From positions 60,593-124,592 of the forward strand of contig NZ_JAOQJE010000009.1 in the NCBI RefSeq assembly GCF_025567315.1: 64,000 nt of DNA, in the 5' to 3' direction. How positions within the stretch are numbered: the first letter of the stretch is position 1; each line of letters begins with the position of its first letter. The position numbers were made by a program, and so were the translations under genes. The notes under the pieces were generated by a model, which was not told where the DNA came from, searched no databases, and saw nothing but the letters and a program-made list of their open reading frames with translations. Below, piece after piece: positions 16,684 through 25,702 of the stretch. Source of the DNA: Agathobaculum ammoniilyticum. GTDB taxonomy: Bacteria > Bacillota > Clostridia > Oscillospirales > Butyricicoccaceae.

Positions 16684-17859
16684 TTATTCCGCCAGCCGGA
16701 AAATCTCCAGGATTGCCGGCTTATCCAGCGGCACATAGCTTTTGACCGGCCCGCCGGCAGTCCTGATCGCGTTGTCGGCAAGCGTTTCGTAGTTTTCCGG
16801 CTTGATGCCGAGCTGCGCCATATGCACAGGCATGCCGATCTCCTCAAAAAACCGCTTGAGGGTCAGGATTCCGTCGCGCGCGGTGCGTTCCGGATGGGAG
16901 AAATCCATTTCCACCCCGAGGACACGGTGCGCGAGCTGCGCGAAACGCGGCACGTCATGCTCCATCACATACAGCGCCCACGCGGGGAACAGCACGGACA
17001 GGCCCGCGCCGTGCGCGATTTCATCACGGAAAGCGGAAAGCTCGTGCTCGAGCTTGTGGACAGGGAACAGGCGCAGGCGGCCGCATTCGGTCAGGTTATT
17101 GTGCGATATGCTGCCCGCCCACATGAGCGTGGCGCGCGCCTCATAGTCGTTCGGGTCGGCGATGGCGCGCCGGCCCGCGTCGCGCGTTGCGATGAGCAGC
17201 CCCTCGGCGATGCGGTCGGTGATGTCGGTTTCGCCGCCAGCGGTCAGGTAACGCTCCAGCGTGTGCATCATGATGTCCACAATGCCGCAGCCGGTCTGGA
17301 ATTTGGATACAGTGAACGTGTTTTCCGGATTGAGGAAACTGATGCGGGGGCGGTTGGTCTGGCTGGTGATGCCGCGCTTTTCCTTGAGCTCCTCGTTGGT
17401 AAGCACGCAGGAGTTGCTGGTTTCCGAGCCGGAAGCCGAAAGCGTCAGCACCGAGCCGACCGGAAGCGTTTGATCGGGCGCGGTGCCGGTCGCAGCGAAC
17501 TCCCAGGGGTCGCGGCCTGTGGCGACGCCCATGCCAATGCCCTTGGCGGAATCGAGGACCGAGCCGCCGCCGACCGCCAGGATGAAGTCGATGCCCTCGC
17601 GCTGGCACAGCTCAATACCGCGGCGCACCATCGAAATTTTAGGATTTGGCTCCACGCCGCCCAACTCGACAAACGACAGGCCCGCTTCAAAAAGGCTGTG
17701 CTCCACCCGATCGAGCAGGCCGGAGGAGCGGGCGCTCGACCCGCCGAAATGCACGAGCACGCGGTGCGCGCCAATCTCCTTGAGCTTGGGGCCGATATCC
17801 TTTTCGATATCGCGTCCGAAAACGACTTCGGTTGTGGTATGGATGGTGAAGTTCAGCAT
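16684..17859 (-). CDS. Iron-containing alcohol dehydrogenase (butanol dehydrogenase/YugJ type)
   Basis: 391 aa of the Fe-ADH family. NAD-binding GGGSVLDSAKGI, metal-site region with DIMMHTLERY and a later FPVHKLEHELS and HGAGLSVLFP that supply the Asp and His ligands. It reduces aldehydes to alcohols (or the reverse) with NAD(P)H in fermentation. Single gene, ended by a strong terminator, with a GGGCG-like weak ribosome site before ATG 17859. Confidence 0.9.
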   Translation of the reverse strand: MLNFTIHTTTEVVFGRDIEKDIGPKLKEIGAHRVLVHFGGSSARSSGLLDRVEHSLFEAGLSFVELGGVEPNPKISMVRRGIELCQREGIDFILAVGGGSVLDSAKGIGMGVATGRDPWEFAATGTAPDQTLPVGSVLTLSASGSETSNSCVLTNEELKEKRGITSQTNRPRISFLNPENTFTVSKFQTGCGIVDIMMHTLERYLTAGGETDITDRIAEGLLIATRDAGRRAIADPNDYEARATLMWAGSISHNNLTECGRLRLFPVHKLEHELSAFRDEIAHGAGLSVLFPAWALYVMEHDVPRFAQLAHRVLGVEMDFSHPERTARDGILTLKRFFEEIGMPVHMAQLGIKPENYETLADNAIRTAGGPVKSYVPLDKPAILEIFRLAE

Positions 17860-17989
17860 AGTGGGGTTCGCCCGCCCTTCTTATTATAAGATAGTTATAT
17901 TATACCTGTGCGCTTGCCAAAAGTCAAAAAGTTAGATAGAATAATTACCATATGGGATGAGGGCTGCGGCGGATGGAGAAAGGCTGAAT

Positions 17990-18886
17990 ATGGTTTACGA
18001 TTATTCGTTCCTGCAATGGATGCTGATATTTTATATTTACTGCTTTTTGGGCTGGTGCTTTGAGTCCACGGTCGTTTCCGTGCAGCAAAGGCGCTTTGTC
18101 AACCGCGGCTTTCTCCGTGGGCCGATGCTGCCGATTTATGGCTTTGGGGCTACGCTTCTGCTGCACGTTTCGCTGCCGCTGTATAACCATCCGGCGGCGC
18201 TTTTTGCTGTCAGCATGCTGGTAGCAACAATATTTGAGTATATTGTCGGCGTAGTCATGGAAAAACTGTTCAAGGTAAAATACTGGGACTATTCTTCCCA
18301 TCGATTCCAGTTTCAGGGACGGATCTGCCTGCAATCGTCCTTGTGCTGGGGATTTTTTGGGGTGCTTCTGGCGCGGGTTATCCATCCGCCGGTCGAGGTG
18401 TTGGCGGTGGGCCTCCCGTCCGTGCTGCTGGCGGTGCTGGTGGCGCTGCTGACCATTGCGTTCGCGGGCGACGTGGCGGTATCCGTCCGCACGGCGCTCG
18501 ATCTTGCCAGACTGCTTGAGGAGCTCGACGAACTGCGCGAGCAGGGCGCGGCACTGCGGCATGAGCTGTCGCAGACCGCGATGGTGCGCCTGACGAATCT
18601 ATCCTATCGGGTGGACGAGGCGCGCGGCGAGTGGTCGGAGAAAATGGACGATGCGCGCGCACAGCTCAACGAAAGAATGGACGACGCGCGCGAGCAATGG
18701 TCGGATACCAAGGAGCAGATATTGGACCGGCTGGATGCGATCCAGCAGCGTTTCAACGAGCGCGCGGAAAGCCTGAAGCGCACGCGTAAGAGAATGCTGC
18801 GCGGCAATCCGAGCGCGCGGTCGGCCCAGTACGACGACGTGCTGCAGCGACTGAAGCGGCATTTGGATTCGGATAAAAAGGGATAA
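17990..18886 (+). CDS. CmpB/type-IV ABC-permease-like membrane protein with coiled-coil tail
   Basis: About 298 aa. The N-terminal half (residues 5-150) has four to five membrane segments and the FLGWCFES ... GFLRGPMLPIYGFGA pattern of the putative ABC transporter permease CmpB family (PF06541, as I recall it). The C-terminal 130 residues are a charged coiled coil with a near-repeat MDDARAQLNERMDDAREQW. ATG 17990 is preferred over ATG 17957 because GGAGAAAGG lies eight bases upstream. Function unknown. Confidence 0.8.
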   Translation: MVYDYSFLQWMLIFYIYCFLGWCFESTVVSVQQRRFVNRGFLRGPMLPIYGFGATLLLHVSLPLYNHPAALFAVSMLVATIFEYIVGVVMEKLFKVKYWDYSSHRFQFQGRICLQSSLCWGFFGVLLARVIHPPVEVLAVGLPSVLLAVLVALLTIAFAGDVAVSVRTALDLARLLEELDELREQGAALRHELSQTAMVRLTNLSYRVDEARGEWSEKMDDARAQLNERMDDAREQWSDTKEQILDRLDAIQQRFNERAESLKRTRKRMLRGNPSARSAQYDDVLQRLKRHLDSDKKG

Positions 18887-19069
18887 ACTGCACAAAATGC
18901 ACGAAATGATGCAAAAGCGCTGTCGCTGTGCGTCTGGTTTCGTCAGTTTTTTGCTTGCTAAAATGCGCGTTTCAGGTGTATATTAATAGTACCCCCTGAA
19001 CCTACCGATTTACTGGCAAATGGGGGCATGCAGCAAAACGAACCTTTTGCAGAGAAAGGCTGATATAAG

Positions 19070-20302
19070 ATGAAAAAATTTGTCTATGCGGATAATGCGG
19101 CGACCACGCCGCTGTCCGAAACCGCGTTCGAGGCGATGAAGCCGTGGCTGACCGAGTATTACGGCAACCCTTCCTCGCTGTACCGCATCGGGCGCGCGGC
19201 AAAGGAAGCGCTTAACGAGGCGCGCGCCACGGTCGGCAAGTGCCTGAACGCGGCCATGCCGGTCAATGAAGCGAATGACTATGCGCCGGGCGAGATTATT
19301 TTCACCGCAGGGGGCTCGCAGGCAGACAACCTCGCTATCCGCGGTTTTATGCACGGGCCGGGCGCCAAGGGCCGCAAACATATCGTCACCTCCAAGATCG
19401 AGCATCACGCGGTGCTGTATACCTGCGAGGCGCTGGAAAAGGAGGGCTTTCGCGTCACATATCTGGATGTGGACAAGCAGGGGCGCGTCGATCTGGAGCA
19501 GCTCAAGCGCGAGCTGAGCGAGGATACCGCGCTCGTCACCATCATGGCGGCGAACAATGAGATCGGCACCATCCAGCCCATTCGGGAGATTGCCGAGCTG
19601 GCGCACGCAGCGGGCGCGAAGTTCCATACGGACGCGGTGCAGGCGGTCGGCCACATGCACATCGACGTGCAGGAAATGGGTATCGATATGCTCTCGCTTT
19701 CCGCGCACAAGTTCCGCGGCCCGCGCGGCGTGGGCGTGCTGTATGTCAAAAAGGGCGTGGCGCTGGAGCCGCTGGTATACGGCGGCGGGCAGGAGCGCGG
19801 CCTGGTTTCCGGCACGGAGAACACCGCGGGCTGCATCGGCCTTGCGGCGGCCATGAAAGAAGCGGTCGAGGGCCTGGATGAAAAAATGGGCTATGTCAAA
19901 AAGCTCACCGACCGTCTGGTCGAGGGCGTGATGAAAATTCCCTATACGCACTACACGGGCGATCCGGTGAACCGGCTGCCTGGCACAGCTTCGTTCGTGT
20001 TCGAGGCCATCGAGGGCGAGGGACTGATCCTGCGCCTGGATCTTGCGGGTGTGTGCGGCTCGACCGGCTCGGCCTGCTCGACCGGCTCGCTCGATCCCTC
20101 CCATGTGCTTATGGCCATCGGCCTGCCGCATGAGATCGCGCATGGTTCCCTGCGCCTGACGCTGGGCGAGCAGAATACCGAGGAGGACGTCGATTATATC
20201 ATCGAGACTGTCACCCAGGTCGTAGGCACGCTGCGCGCCATGAGTCCGGTGTGGGAAGACGGCAGACCCAACCTGACCGCGGCCTCCAACCTGCACGGAT
20301 AA
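19070..20302 (+). CDS. iscS: Cysteine desulfurase (IscS/NifS)
   Basis: 410 aa PLP enzyme that takes sulfur from cysteine for Fe-S cluster and thio-cofactor assembly. N-terminal YADNAATTPLS, PLP Lys214 in SAHKFRGPRG, catalytic Cys336 on the loop GSACSTGSLDPSH. A short extra segment (about residues 55-75, NAAMPVNEANDYAPGE) sits before the PLP-phosphate motif region. Followed after 60 bp by iscU, forming a minimal ISC pair; no iscR precedes it in the 180-bp leader. Confidence 0.96.
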   Translation: MKKFVYADNAATTPLSETAFEAMKPWLTEYYGNPSSLYRIGRAAKEALNEARATVGKCLNAAMPVNEANDYAPGEIIFTAGGSQADNLAIRGFMHGPGAKGRKHIVTSKIEHHAVLYTCEALEKEGFRVTYLDVDKQGRVDLEQLKRELSEDTALVTIMAANNEIGTIQPIREIAELAHAAGAKFHTDAVQAVGHMHIDVQEMGIDMLSLSAHKFRGPRGVGVLYVKKGVALEPLVYGGGQERGLVSGTENTAGCIGLAAAMKEAVEGLDEKMGYVKKLTDRLVEGVMKIPYTHYTGDPVNRLPGTASFVFEAIEGEGLILRLDLAGVCGSTGSACSTGSLDPSHVLMAIGLPHEIAHGSLRLTLGEQNTEEDVDYIIETVTQVVGTLRAMSPVWEDGRPNLTAASNLHG

Positions 20303-20362
20303 GCCCCAAAAGATGAAAACCAAGCATTTTGATAGATTTGAGATATAAAGGGAGTCGTAATT

Positions 20363-20812
20363 ATGCAGTACAGTGAAAAGGTACTCGACCACTTCACCAA
20401 CCCGCGCAACGTAGGCGAGATCGCAGATGCGAACGGTGTTGGCGAGGTCGGCAACGCCAAGTGCGGCGATATCATGAAGATTTACCTCAAGGTGTCGGAC
20501 GACGGCGTGATCGAGGATGTCAAGTTCAAAACCTTCGGCTGCGGCGCGGCGATCGCAACCAGCTCGATGGCGACCGAAATGGTCAAGGGCAAGACGCTCG
20601 AAGAGGCGCTCAAGCTGACCAACAAGGCGGTCGCGGAGGCGCTGGACGGCCTGCCGCCGGTCAAGATGCACTGTTCGGTGCTGGCGGAGGAGGCGCTTCG
20701 CTCGGCCATCGCGGATTATTACAAGCGCATGGGCAAGGATCCGGCCGAGATCCTCGGCTGCAGCCTGGATTGCGAAGCGTGCCACCACGAGCACGACCAC
20801 CACGCGCATTAA
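20363..20812 (+). CDS. iscU: Fe-S cluster scaffold IscU/NifU-N
   Basis: 149 aa scaffold. The three cluster Cys are in GNAKCGD, FGCGAAIA and MHCSVLA, with Asp of the first motif present. Works with IscS encoded upstream. The last residues form an unusual His/Glu/Asp-rich tail with two Cys (CSLDCEACHHEHDHHAH) that may bind metal. RBS AAGGGAG. Confidence 0.95.
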   Translation: MQYSEKVLDHFTNPRNVGEIADANGVGEVGNAKCGDIMKIYLKVSDDGVIEDVKFKTFGCGAAIATSSMATEMVKGKTLEEALKLTNKAVAEALDGLPPVKMHCSVLAEEALRSAIADYYKRMGKDPAEILGCSLDCEACHHEHDHHAH

Positions 20813-20836
20813 GCCGCGCGTAAACGCATATAATGA

Positions 20837-20862
20837 GGGCAGATTGCAAAATCTGCCCTTTT
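20837..20862 (+). terminator. Terminator of iscS-iscU
   Basis: GGGCAGATT stem, GCAA loop, AATCTGCCC, then TTTT, 24 bp after the iscU stop. Confidence 0.9.
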
Positions 20863-20880
20863 GGCATGCTTGATATATAG

Positions 20881-20907
20881 AAAAAAGGCAGGCTGCAGGC
20901 CTGCCTT
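20881..20907 (-). terminator. Terminator of the lipoprotein gene
   Basis: On the minus strand AAGGCAGGC/GCCTGCCTT stem followed by a T-run (20886-20881), 15 bp beyond the lipoprotein stop. Confidence 0.88.
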
Positions 20908-20922
20908 GAGGGGATGGAAGCG

Positions 20923-21522
20923 TTAAAGCGCGTTTTCATGGAAGGAAGACAGGGCGCTCTGCATTTTGCCGATATTGGCGTCGTATACGTCCGCAAGCCC
21001 TGTGATGGTCAGGATGTAGTAGGCGCCGTCGGTTTGGAAATAGCTGACCTGCGCCCTGGCGGTCACGCCGCTCAGTTCGACGGTGTAGGATGCGGATTTG
21101 ACGTTTTCGATCTCGGGCGCGTCCGGCCCGCCGCCGATCGCGACCTCGGCCTCGGCCGCGTCGCCGAAGGTGCTGAGCGTGGTTTGCTGGTGGTATGTGG
21201 CCAGTTCGTCCAGGTTGGAAAAGAACGCGAGCGACTGGTCAAGCGGTAGGGCCTGCACCATCACGGTGAAGCTCTGGTCGCTGTTGTCCAGCACCAGATG
21301 CTCGTCGTTACCGCCGTCGGTTACGGTCCAGCCTCCCTCGATTTCGGGTACGGACAGTGTGAACCGTCCGCTCGGCGCGTCATAGGGCATCAGAGCGGCG
21401 GCGTGGTCCGCCGTATCCGCGCCGGCATTATCTGCCGGCTGGCTGCCGCAGGCGGACAGGGAAACGGCCAGCAGGGCGGCGAGGCCCGCTGCGATGCGAT
21501 GCAAATGCTTCATGAAATACAT
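20923..21522 (-). CDS. Predicted lipoprotein of unknown function
   Basis: 199 aa. Type II signal peptide with hydrophobic core AAGLAALLAVSL and lipobox LSAC, mature part starting GSQPADNAG. The rest resembles secreted beta-rich domains (SFTVMVQALPL, VELSGVTARAQVSYFQ) of the PsbP/DUF-type class, but I do not assign a family. Likely anchored on the outer face of the cytoplasmic membrane. Divergent from mfd. Confidence 0.8.
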   Translation of the reverse strand: MYFMKHLHRIAAGLAALLAVSLSACGSQPADNAGADTADHAAALMPYDAPSGRFTLSVPEIEGGWTVTDGGNDEHLVLDNSDQSFTVMVQALPLDQSLAFFSNLDELATYHQQTTLSTFGDAAEAEVAIGGGPDAPEIENVKSASYTVELSGVTARAQVSYFQTDGAYYILTITGLADVYDANIGKMQSALSSFHENAL

Positions 21523-21615
21523 TTTCCCATTCTCTTTCTTTTTATTGCGGTACTTTCAGTATAGCATACGGGGACTCAGATAGAAACAAAAATCGTTCCG
21601 CAAGGGTGGCACACG

Positions 21616-24600
21616 ATGACGGAAATTACAAAAAGTATAACATATCTAAAAGAATACAAAAAGTTAAAAGAAGCCCTGCTTGCCGGAAAAACACCGCTGC
21701 TTGCAGTCGGCCTGTCGGCGATCCACAAAGCGCATCTGGCGGCGGCATTGGGAGCGGAGACCGGCCGGCCGGTGTTCGTACTGACCGATGACGACAACGC
21801 GGCCAACCGCTTTGCCTCCGACCTGCATGCGTTTTCGGAAAAGCCGGTGACCGTCCTGCCGGCGCGCGACCTTGTCATGGCTGATGTGGCGGGCGTGTCG
21901 CGCGGCTATGAGCAGAAGCGGCTGGCGGCGCTGGACGGTCTGCCGGAGGCGCGGTTTGCGGTCGCCTCGGTGCAGGCCGCGGCGCTGCGGACGCTGCCGC
22001 CCGACGCGCTCGGGAGTGCGTCGGTGACCATCCGCACGGGGCAGGAGGCCCCGCTGGACGGTCTGGCGCAGGAGCTGACCCGCGCGGGCTATGAGCGGTG
22101 TACGCAGGTCGAAGGCGCGGGGCAGTTTTCAGTGCGCGGCGGCATTCTGGATGTATTCCCGCCGCAGGCGGAGCACCCATACCGCGTGGAATTCTGGGAC
22201 GACGAGGTCGATTCAATCGCAACCTTTGACGTGGGTAGCCAACGGCGGCTGGACACGGCGGAGGCTCTGCGCTGTCTGCCGTGCATGGAGACACTGCCCG
22301 CGCTGGCCAAGGGCGGCGCGGCGGGGCTGGCAAAGGCTGTGTTGGGTCTGCTCTCCACCCGCCGCAAAAAGCATCCCGACCTGGCGGCCAACCTGGAACG
22401 CGACGCGGAGCGCCTGCGCGAGACCGGAGGACTGCCCGCAGCGGACAAGTACCTGCCGCTCGTCTATCCGGAGCCCGCGTCCGCGTTCGATTACCTGCCG
22501 GAAAACGCGCTTGTGCTCATTGAGGACACGCCGCGCCTGCGGGACGCGGCGCGCGATTTCCACGCCCGCATCGCGGACGATGTGACCGCCCTGCTCGAGC
22601 GCGGCGAGCTGCCGCCCAGGCTGGACGGATATGCGCTCGATTTTGCCAGCCTGTGCCGCGTGCCGCGTACGGTGCTGCGGTTGGACAGCTTCCTGAACAA
22701 CGTTCCCGAACTGGCGCCGCAGCATCTGGAAAACTTTGTAGCCAACCAGATGAACGCCTACGGCGGCAATCTGGACATGGCGGCGGCGGATATCCGCGCC
22801 TATATCCAGCAGGGGCGCGCGGTGGCGGTGGTCTGTGGCAGCGGGTTGCGCTGCCGCAACATGTGCGACGCGCTGACGGGCGCGGGCATCCGCGCGGCGG
22901 TCAGCGACCTGCTGCCCAAGGGGGGACACGTCAGCGTTCTGGAGGGGACGCTGTCCGCGGGTTTTGAGTACCCAGACCTCGGGCTGGTCGTGATGACCGA
23001 GGGGCAGGTGCTTGCGCGCCGCAAAAAGGCGCCGGTCAAAAAATCCAACCGCGACAGGGTCAAGTCGTTTACCGACCTGATGCCGGGCGACCTGGTGGTG
23101 CATGAGCACCACGGCATCGGCCGGTTCGTCGGCATGGAGCGCATGACTGTGGACGGCGCGGAGCGTGATTTTATCAAGATTGCGTTTGCCGGAACGGATT
23201 TCCTGTATGTGCCGGCGACCTCGCTCGATCTGATCTCCAAATACATCGGCGGCGGGGAGAACGAGCGCGTGCGCCTGAACAAGCTGGGCGGCGCGGACTG
23301 GTCCAAGGCCAAGGCGCGCGCCAAGGCCGCGGCCAAGGAGCTGGCCGAGGGGCTGATCCGGCTCTATGCCGAGCGCGCCAAGGTCCGCGGCTTCGCTTTC
23401 CCGCCGGACGACGAATGGCAGCGGGAATTTGAGGACGCGTTTCCCTATGAGGAGACCGAGGATCAGCTCCGCTGTATCGCGGAAATCAAGGAGGATATGC
23501 AGTCCGATCGGCCGATGGACCGCCTGCTGTGCGGCGACGTGGGCTTCGGCAAGACCGAGGTCGCGCTGCGCGCGGTGATGAAGTGCGTGCTGGCGGGCAA
23601 GCAGGCCGCCATCCTTGTGCCGACAACCGTGCTGGCGCGCCAGCATTACCTGACCGCGCTGCAGCGCTTCCAGGGGCATCCGCTGACGATCGAGCTGCTC
23701 ACCCGCTACAAGACTGGCTCGGAGCAGACGCGTCTGCTGCAAAAACTGGAGGCCGGCTCGGTGGACGTGGTGATCGGCACGCACAAGCTGTTCAACAAGA
23801 GGATCAAATTCAAGGACCTGGGGCTGCTCGTCGTGGACGAGGAGCAGCGCTTCGGCGTTTCCCATAAGGAGGCGCTCAAGGAGCTTTCCAAAACCGTGGA
23901 CGTGCTGACGCTGTCGGCCACGCCTATCCCGCGCACGCTCAATATGGCTCTGTCCGGCATTCGGGATATGTCGTCCATAGAGGAGCCGCCGCTCGACCGC
24001 CATCCGGTACAGACCTATGTTTTGGAGCAGAACGACGGTGTGCTGCTCGACGCGATCCGGCGTGAGCTGGCGCGCGGCGGGCAGGTATACTACCTGCACA
24101 ACCATGTGGAATCCATCGCGCGGTGCGCGAACCTGCTCCAGCAGCGCCTGCCGGAAGCGCGCATCGGCGTGGTGCATGGAAAAATGACGCAGAAGGAGAT
24201 CGCCGCTGCCATGAATGCCATGGCGGATGGCGAAACCGATATCCTAGTCTGCACGACTATCATCGAAACCGGTATCGACATTCCAAACGCAAATACGCTG
24301 ATTATCGAGAACGCGGATAACCTGGGGCTGGCCCAACTGCACCAGATACGCGGGCGCGTGGGCCGCTCGTCGCGCCACGCCTATGCCTACCTGTGTTACC
24401 GGCGCGGCAAGGCGCTTTCCGAGATCGCGCAGAAGCGCCTGTCCGCCATCCGCGAGTACGCGGCGTTCGGTTCGGGATTTAAGATCGCCATGCGCGACCT
24501 GGAGATCCGCGGCGCGGGCAACGTGCTCGGCCCCGAGCAGTCCGGTCATATGATGAGCGTGGGCTACGACCTGTATCTCAAGCTGCTCGAGGAGGCCGTG

Positions 24601-25074
24601 CAGGAGGAAAAGGGCGAAATGCCCAAGCCGCGCGTGGACTGTGCGGCCGAGCTGCTGCTCTCCGCGAACCTGCCCGCTGCCTATGTGCCGGACGCGGGCC
24701 AGCGCGTGGACCTGTACCGCCGCATCGCGCTTATCCGCACGGAGGAGCAGAAGAGCGACATGCTCGACGAACTGATCGACCGCTTCGGCGAGCCGCCCGC
24801 GGAGGCCGTGGCGCTGCTTGATATCGCACTGCTGCGCAGCCAGGCGAGCGGGCAGGGTATTGCCGAGATCAAACAGCAGGACGGCCGTCTGCTGCTCACC
24901 TTTGCGGAAACCGACTTTGCGCGCCTGTCCGTACTGTGCGGGGACAGCGACTTCAGGGGCCGTCTGCTGCTGAACGCAGGCTCGTCGCCGTACCTGTCGC
25001 TGCGGCTGAACCGCGGGGAGGAGCCGCTTGCCATGGCGCAGACACTGGTGGCGAAATACGCAGCTACCGCATAA
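21616..25074 (+). CDS. mfd: Transcription-repair coupling factor Mfd
   Basis: 1152 aa, full family length. N-terminal UvrB-like module (FSVRGGILDVFPP), RNA-polymerase-interacting CarD-like domain (PGDLVVHEHHGIGRFVG, about residues 490-560), then the RecG-like translocase with Walker A GDVGFGKTE (about residues 639-647), DEEQ, SATPIPRTL and IETGIDIPNANT, and the C-terminal TRCF domain. It removes stalled RNA polymerase and recruits UvrA. Stand-alone gene; weak GGGTGG ribosome site before ATG 21616. Confidence 0.97.
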   Translation: MTEITKSITYLKEYKKLKEALLAGKTPLLAVGLSAIHKAHLAAALGAETGRPVFVLTDDDNAANRFASDLHAFSEKPVTVLPARDLVMADVAGVSRGYEQKRLAALDGLPEARFAVASVQAAALRTLPPDALGSASVTIRTGQEAPLDGLAQELTRAGYERCTQVEGAGQFSVRGGILDVFPPQAEHPYRVEFWDDEVDSIATFDVGSQRRLDTAEALRCLPCMETLPALAKGGAAGLAKAVLGLLSTRRKKHPDLAANLERDAERLRETGGLPAADKYLPLVYPEPASAFDYLPENALVLIEDTPRLRDAARDFHARIADDVTALLERGELPPRLDGYALDFASLCRVPRTVLRLDSFLNNVPELAPQHLENFVANQMNAYGGNLDMAAADIRAYIQQGRAVAVVCGSGLRCRNMCDALTGAGIRAAVSDLLPKGGHVSVLEGTLSAGFEYPDLGLVVMTEGQVLARRKKAPVKKSNRDRVKSFTDLMPGDLVVHEHHGIGRFVGMERMTVDGAERDFIKIAFAGTDFLYVPATSLDLISKYIGGGENERVRLNKLGGADWSKAKARAKAAAKELAEGLIRLYAERAKVRGFAFPPDDEWQREFEDAFPYEETEDQLRCIAEIKEDMQSDRPMDRLLCGDVGFGKTEVALRAVMKCVLAGKQAAILVPTTVLARQHYLTALQRFQGHPLTIELLTRYKTGSEQTRLLQKLEAGSVDVVIGTHKLFNKRIKFKDLGLLVVDEEQRFGVSHKEALKELSKTVDVLTLSATPIPRTLNMALSGIRDMSSIEEPPLDRHPVQTYVLEQNDGVLLDAIRRELARGGQVYYLHNHVESIARCANLLQQRLPEARIGVVHGKMTQKEIAAAMNAMADGETDILVCTTIIETGIDIPNANTLIIENADNLGLAQLHQIRGRVGRSSRHAYAYLCYRRGKALSEIAQKRLSAIREYAAFGSGFKIAMRDLEIRGAGNVLGPEQSGHMMSVGYDLYLKLLEEAVQEEKGEMPKPRVDCAAELLLSANLPAAYVPDAGQRVDLYRRIALIRTEEQKSDMLDELIDRFGEPPAEAVALLDIALLRSQASGQGIAEIKQQDGRLLLTFAETDFARLSVLCGDSDFRGRLLLNAGSSPYLSLRLNRGEEPLAMAQTLVAKYAATA

Positions 25075-25129
25075 AGCGCATGGGCGGCTTGACTTTCGGG
25101 CAGTATATGGTATACTGAAATCAAATTCA

Positions 25130-25355
25130 GATCGCAACGTATGCGACGACGCGGGAAGAGTAACCGTTTTCCGGCGCGCCCAAGAGAGAGGCCCCTCCGG
25201 CTGCAAGGGTCTTGCGCGCCGCGCGGCGAAGTGCGCCCGCCGAGCATCGGGGTCAAGCGCCCCGCGGGAATGCGCCCGTTACCGCGCTTTCGAGTGAAAA
25301 ACAGGAGTGGAACCGCGACGTAAAGCCGCCTCTTTGGATAAAAGGGGCGGCTTTG
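25130..25355 (+). promoter_or_regulatory. T-box riboswitch (predicted Cys specifier) before cysS
   Basis: Features of a tRNA-sensing T-box leader: an AGAGTA segment (about 25156), AGAGAG (25184-25191), and the T-box proper AGGAGTGGAACCGCG (25303-25317). A terminator AAAGCCGCC/GGCGGCTTT follows at 25322-25354. TGC at 25232-25234, flanked by GAAG and a purine, is a plausible specifier codon for Cys, and TGGA in the T-box would pair with U-CCA, the tRNA-Cys end. That matches cysS downstream. The motif is seen; the fold and specifier are inferred. Confidence 0.8.
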
Positions 25356-25373
25356 TTGATAGAAGGAGACCAC

Positions 25374-25424
25374 ATGTGGGATGATCTTTTGACAGCGGTG
25401 GGCGAGGTGCTGCTTGGCTTTTGA
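25374..25424 (+). CDS. 16-codon ORF in the cysS leader, ending in TGA
   Basis: ATG 25374 with an excellent RBS (AGAAGGAGA) encodes MWDDLLTAVGEVLLGF then TGA. The same frame stays open for another 93 codons to a TGA that overlaps the cysS start codon (ATGA). It may be a leader peptide, the start of a broken small gene, or chance. The downstream part is Arg-rich and includes hairpin sequence, so I annotate only the short form. Confidence 0.4.
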   Translation: MWDDLLTAVGEVLLGF

Positions 25425-25702
25425 CCGGACACCAGTAAGGCGGAGGATTATTTTGCCGCGGAGGTACTGGAAATAAGGGAAAAGCCCCGCTTTTCTGGCA
25501 GAAAGCGCCGTACGGTACGCCTGCGCCCGCTGATATGTCGGCCCGCAGGCTGGTACACCTGCAAAAGCAGGCATCTGCCTCTGTTCACGCCGAGACGGCG
25601 CGTTTTTGTTGCCGTCCGTAAAAACCAGATTATCCGAGTATCTGAACTGCGCCAAACAGATCAACCAGCCATTGTAAACAAATCCGAAAAGGAGATAAAG
25701 CC
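25425..25702 (+). other. Second structured leader segment before cysS
   Basis: 278 bp without a supported gene. It has several stems: GAAAAGC-CCC-GCTTTTC (about 25480-25496), GCCTGCG...CGCAGGC (about 25519-25552), CCTGC-AAAA-GCAGG (about 25558-25571), and CGCCG-AGA-CGGCG followed by TTTTT (25588-25607), which looks like an intrinsic terminator. The stretch may be a second attenuation step between the T-box and cysS. Confidence 0.5.

Noticed and set aside
19010..20809. 599-codon open frame antisense to iscS-iscU
   Set aside because: High-GC antisense shadow: it overlaps two certain genes and has no recognisable motif.
22213..24177. 654-codon frame antisense to mfd
   Set aside because: Shadow of a certain gene, with His/Arg/Gln-rich nonsense composition.
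25422..25424. Selenocysteine reading of the in-frame TGA in the cysS leader
   Set aside because: No SECIS-like stem with apical GU was recognised just after the TGA, and the downstream peptide does not look like a selenoprotein; kept only as an open question.
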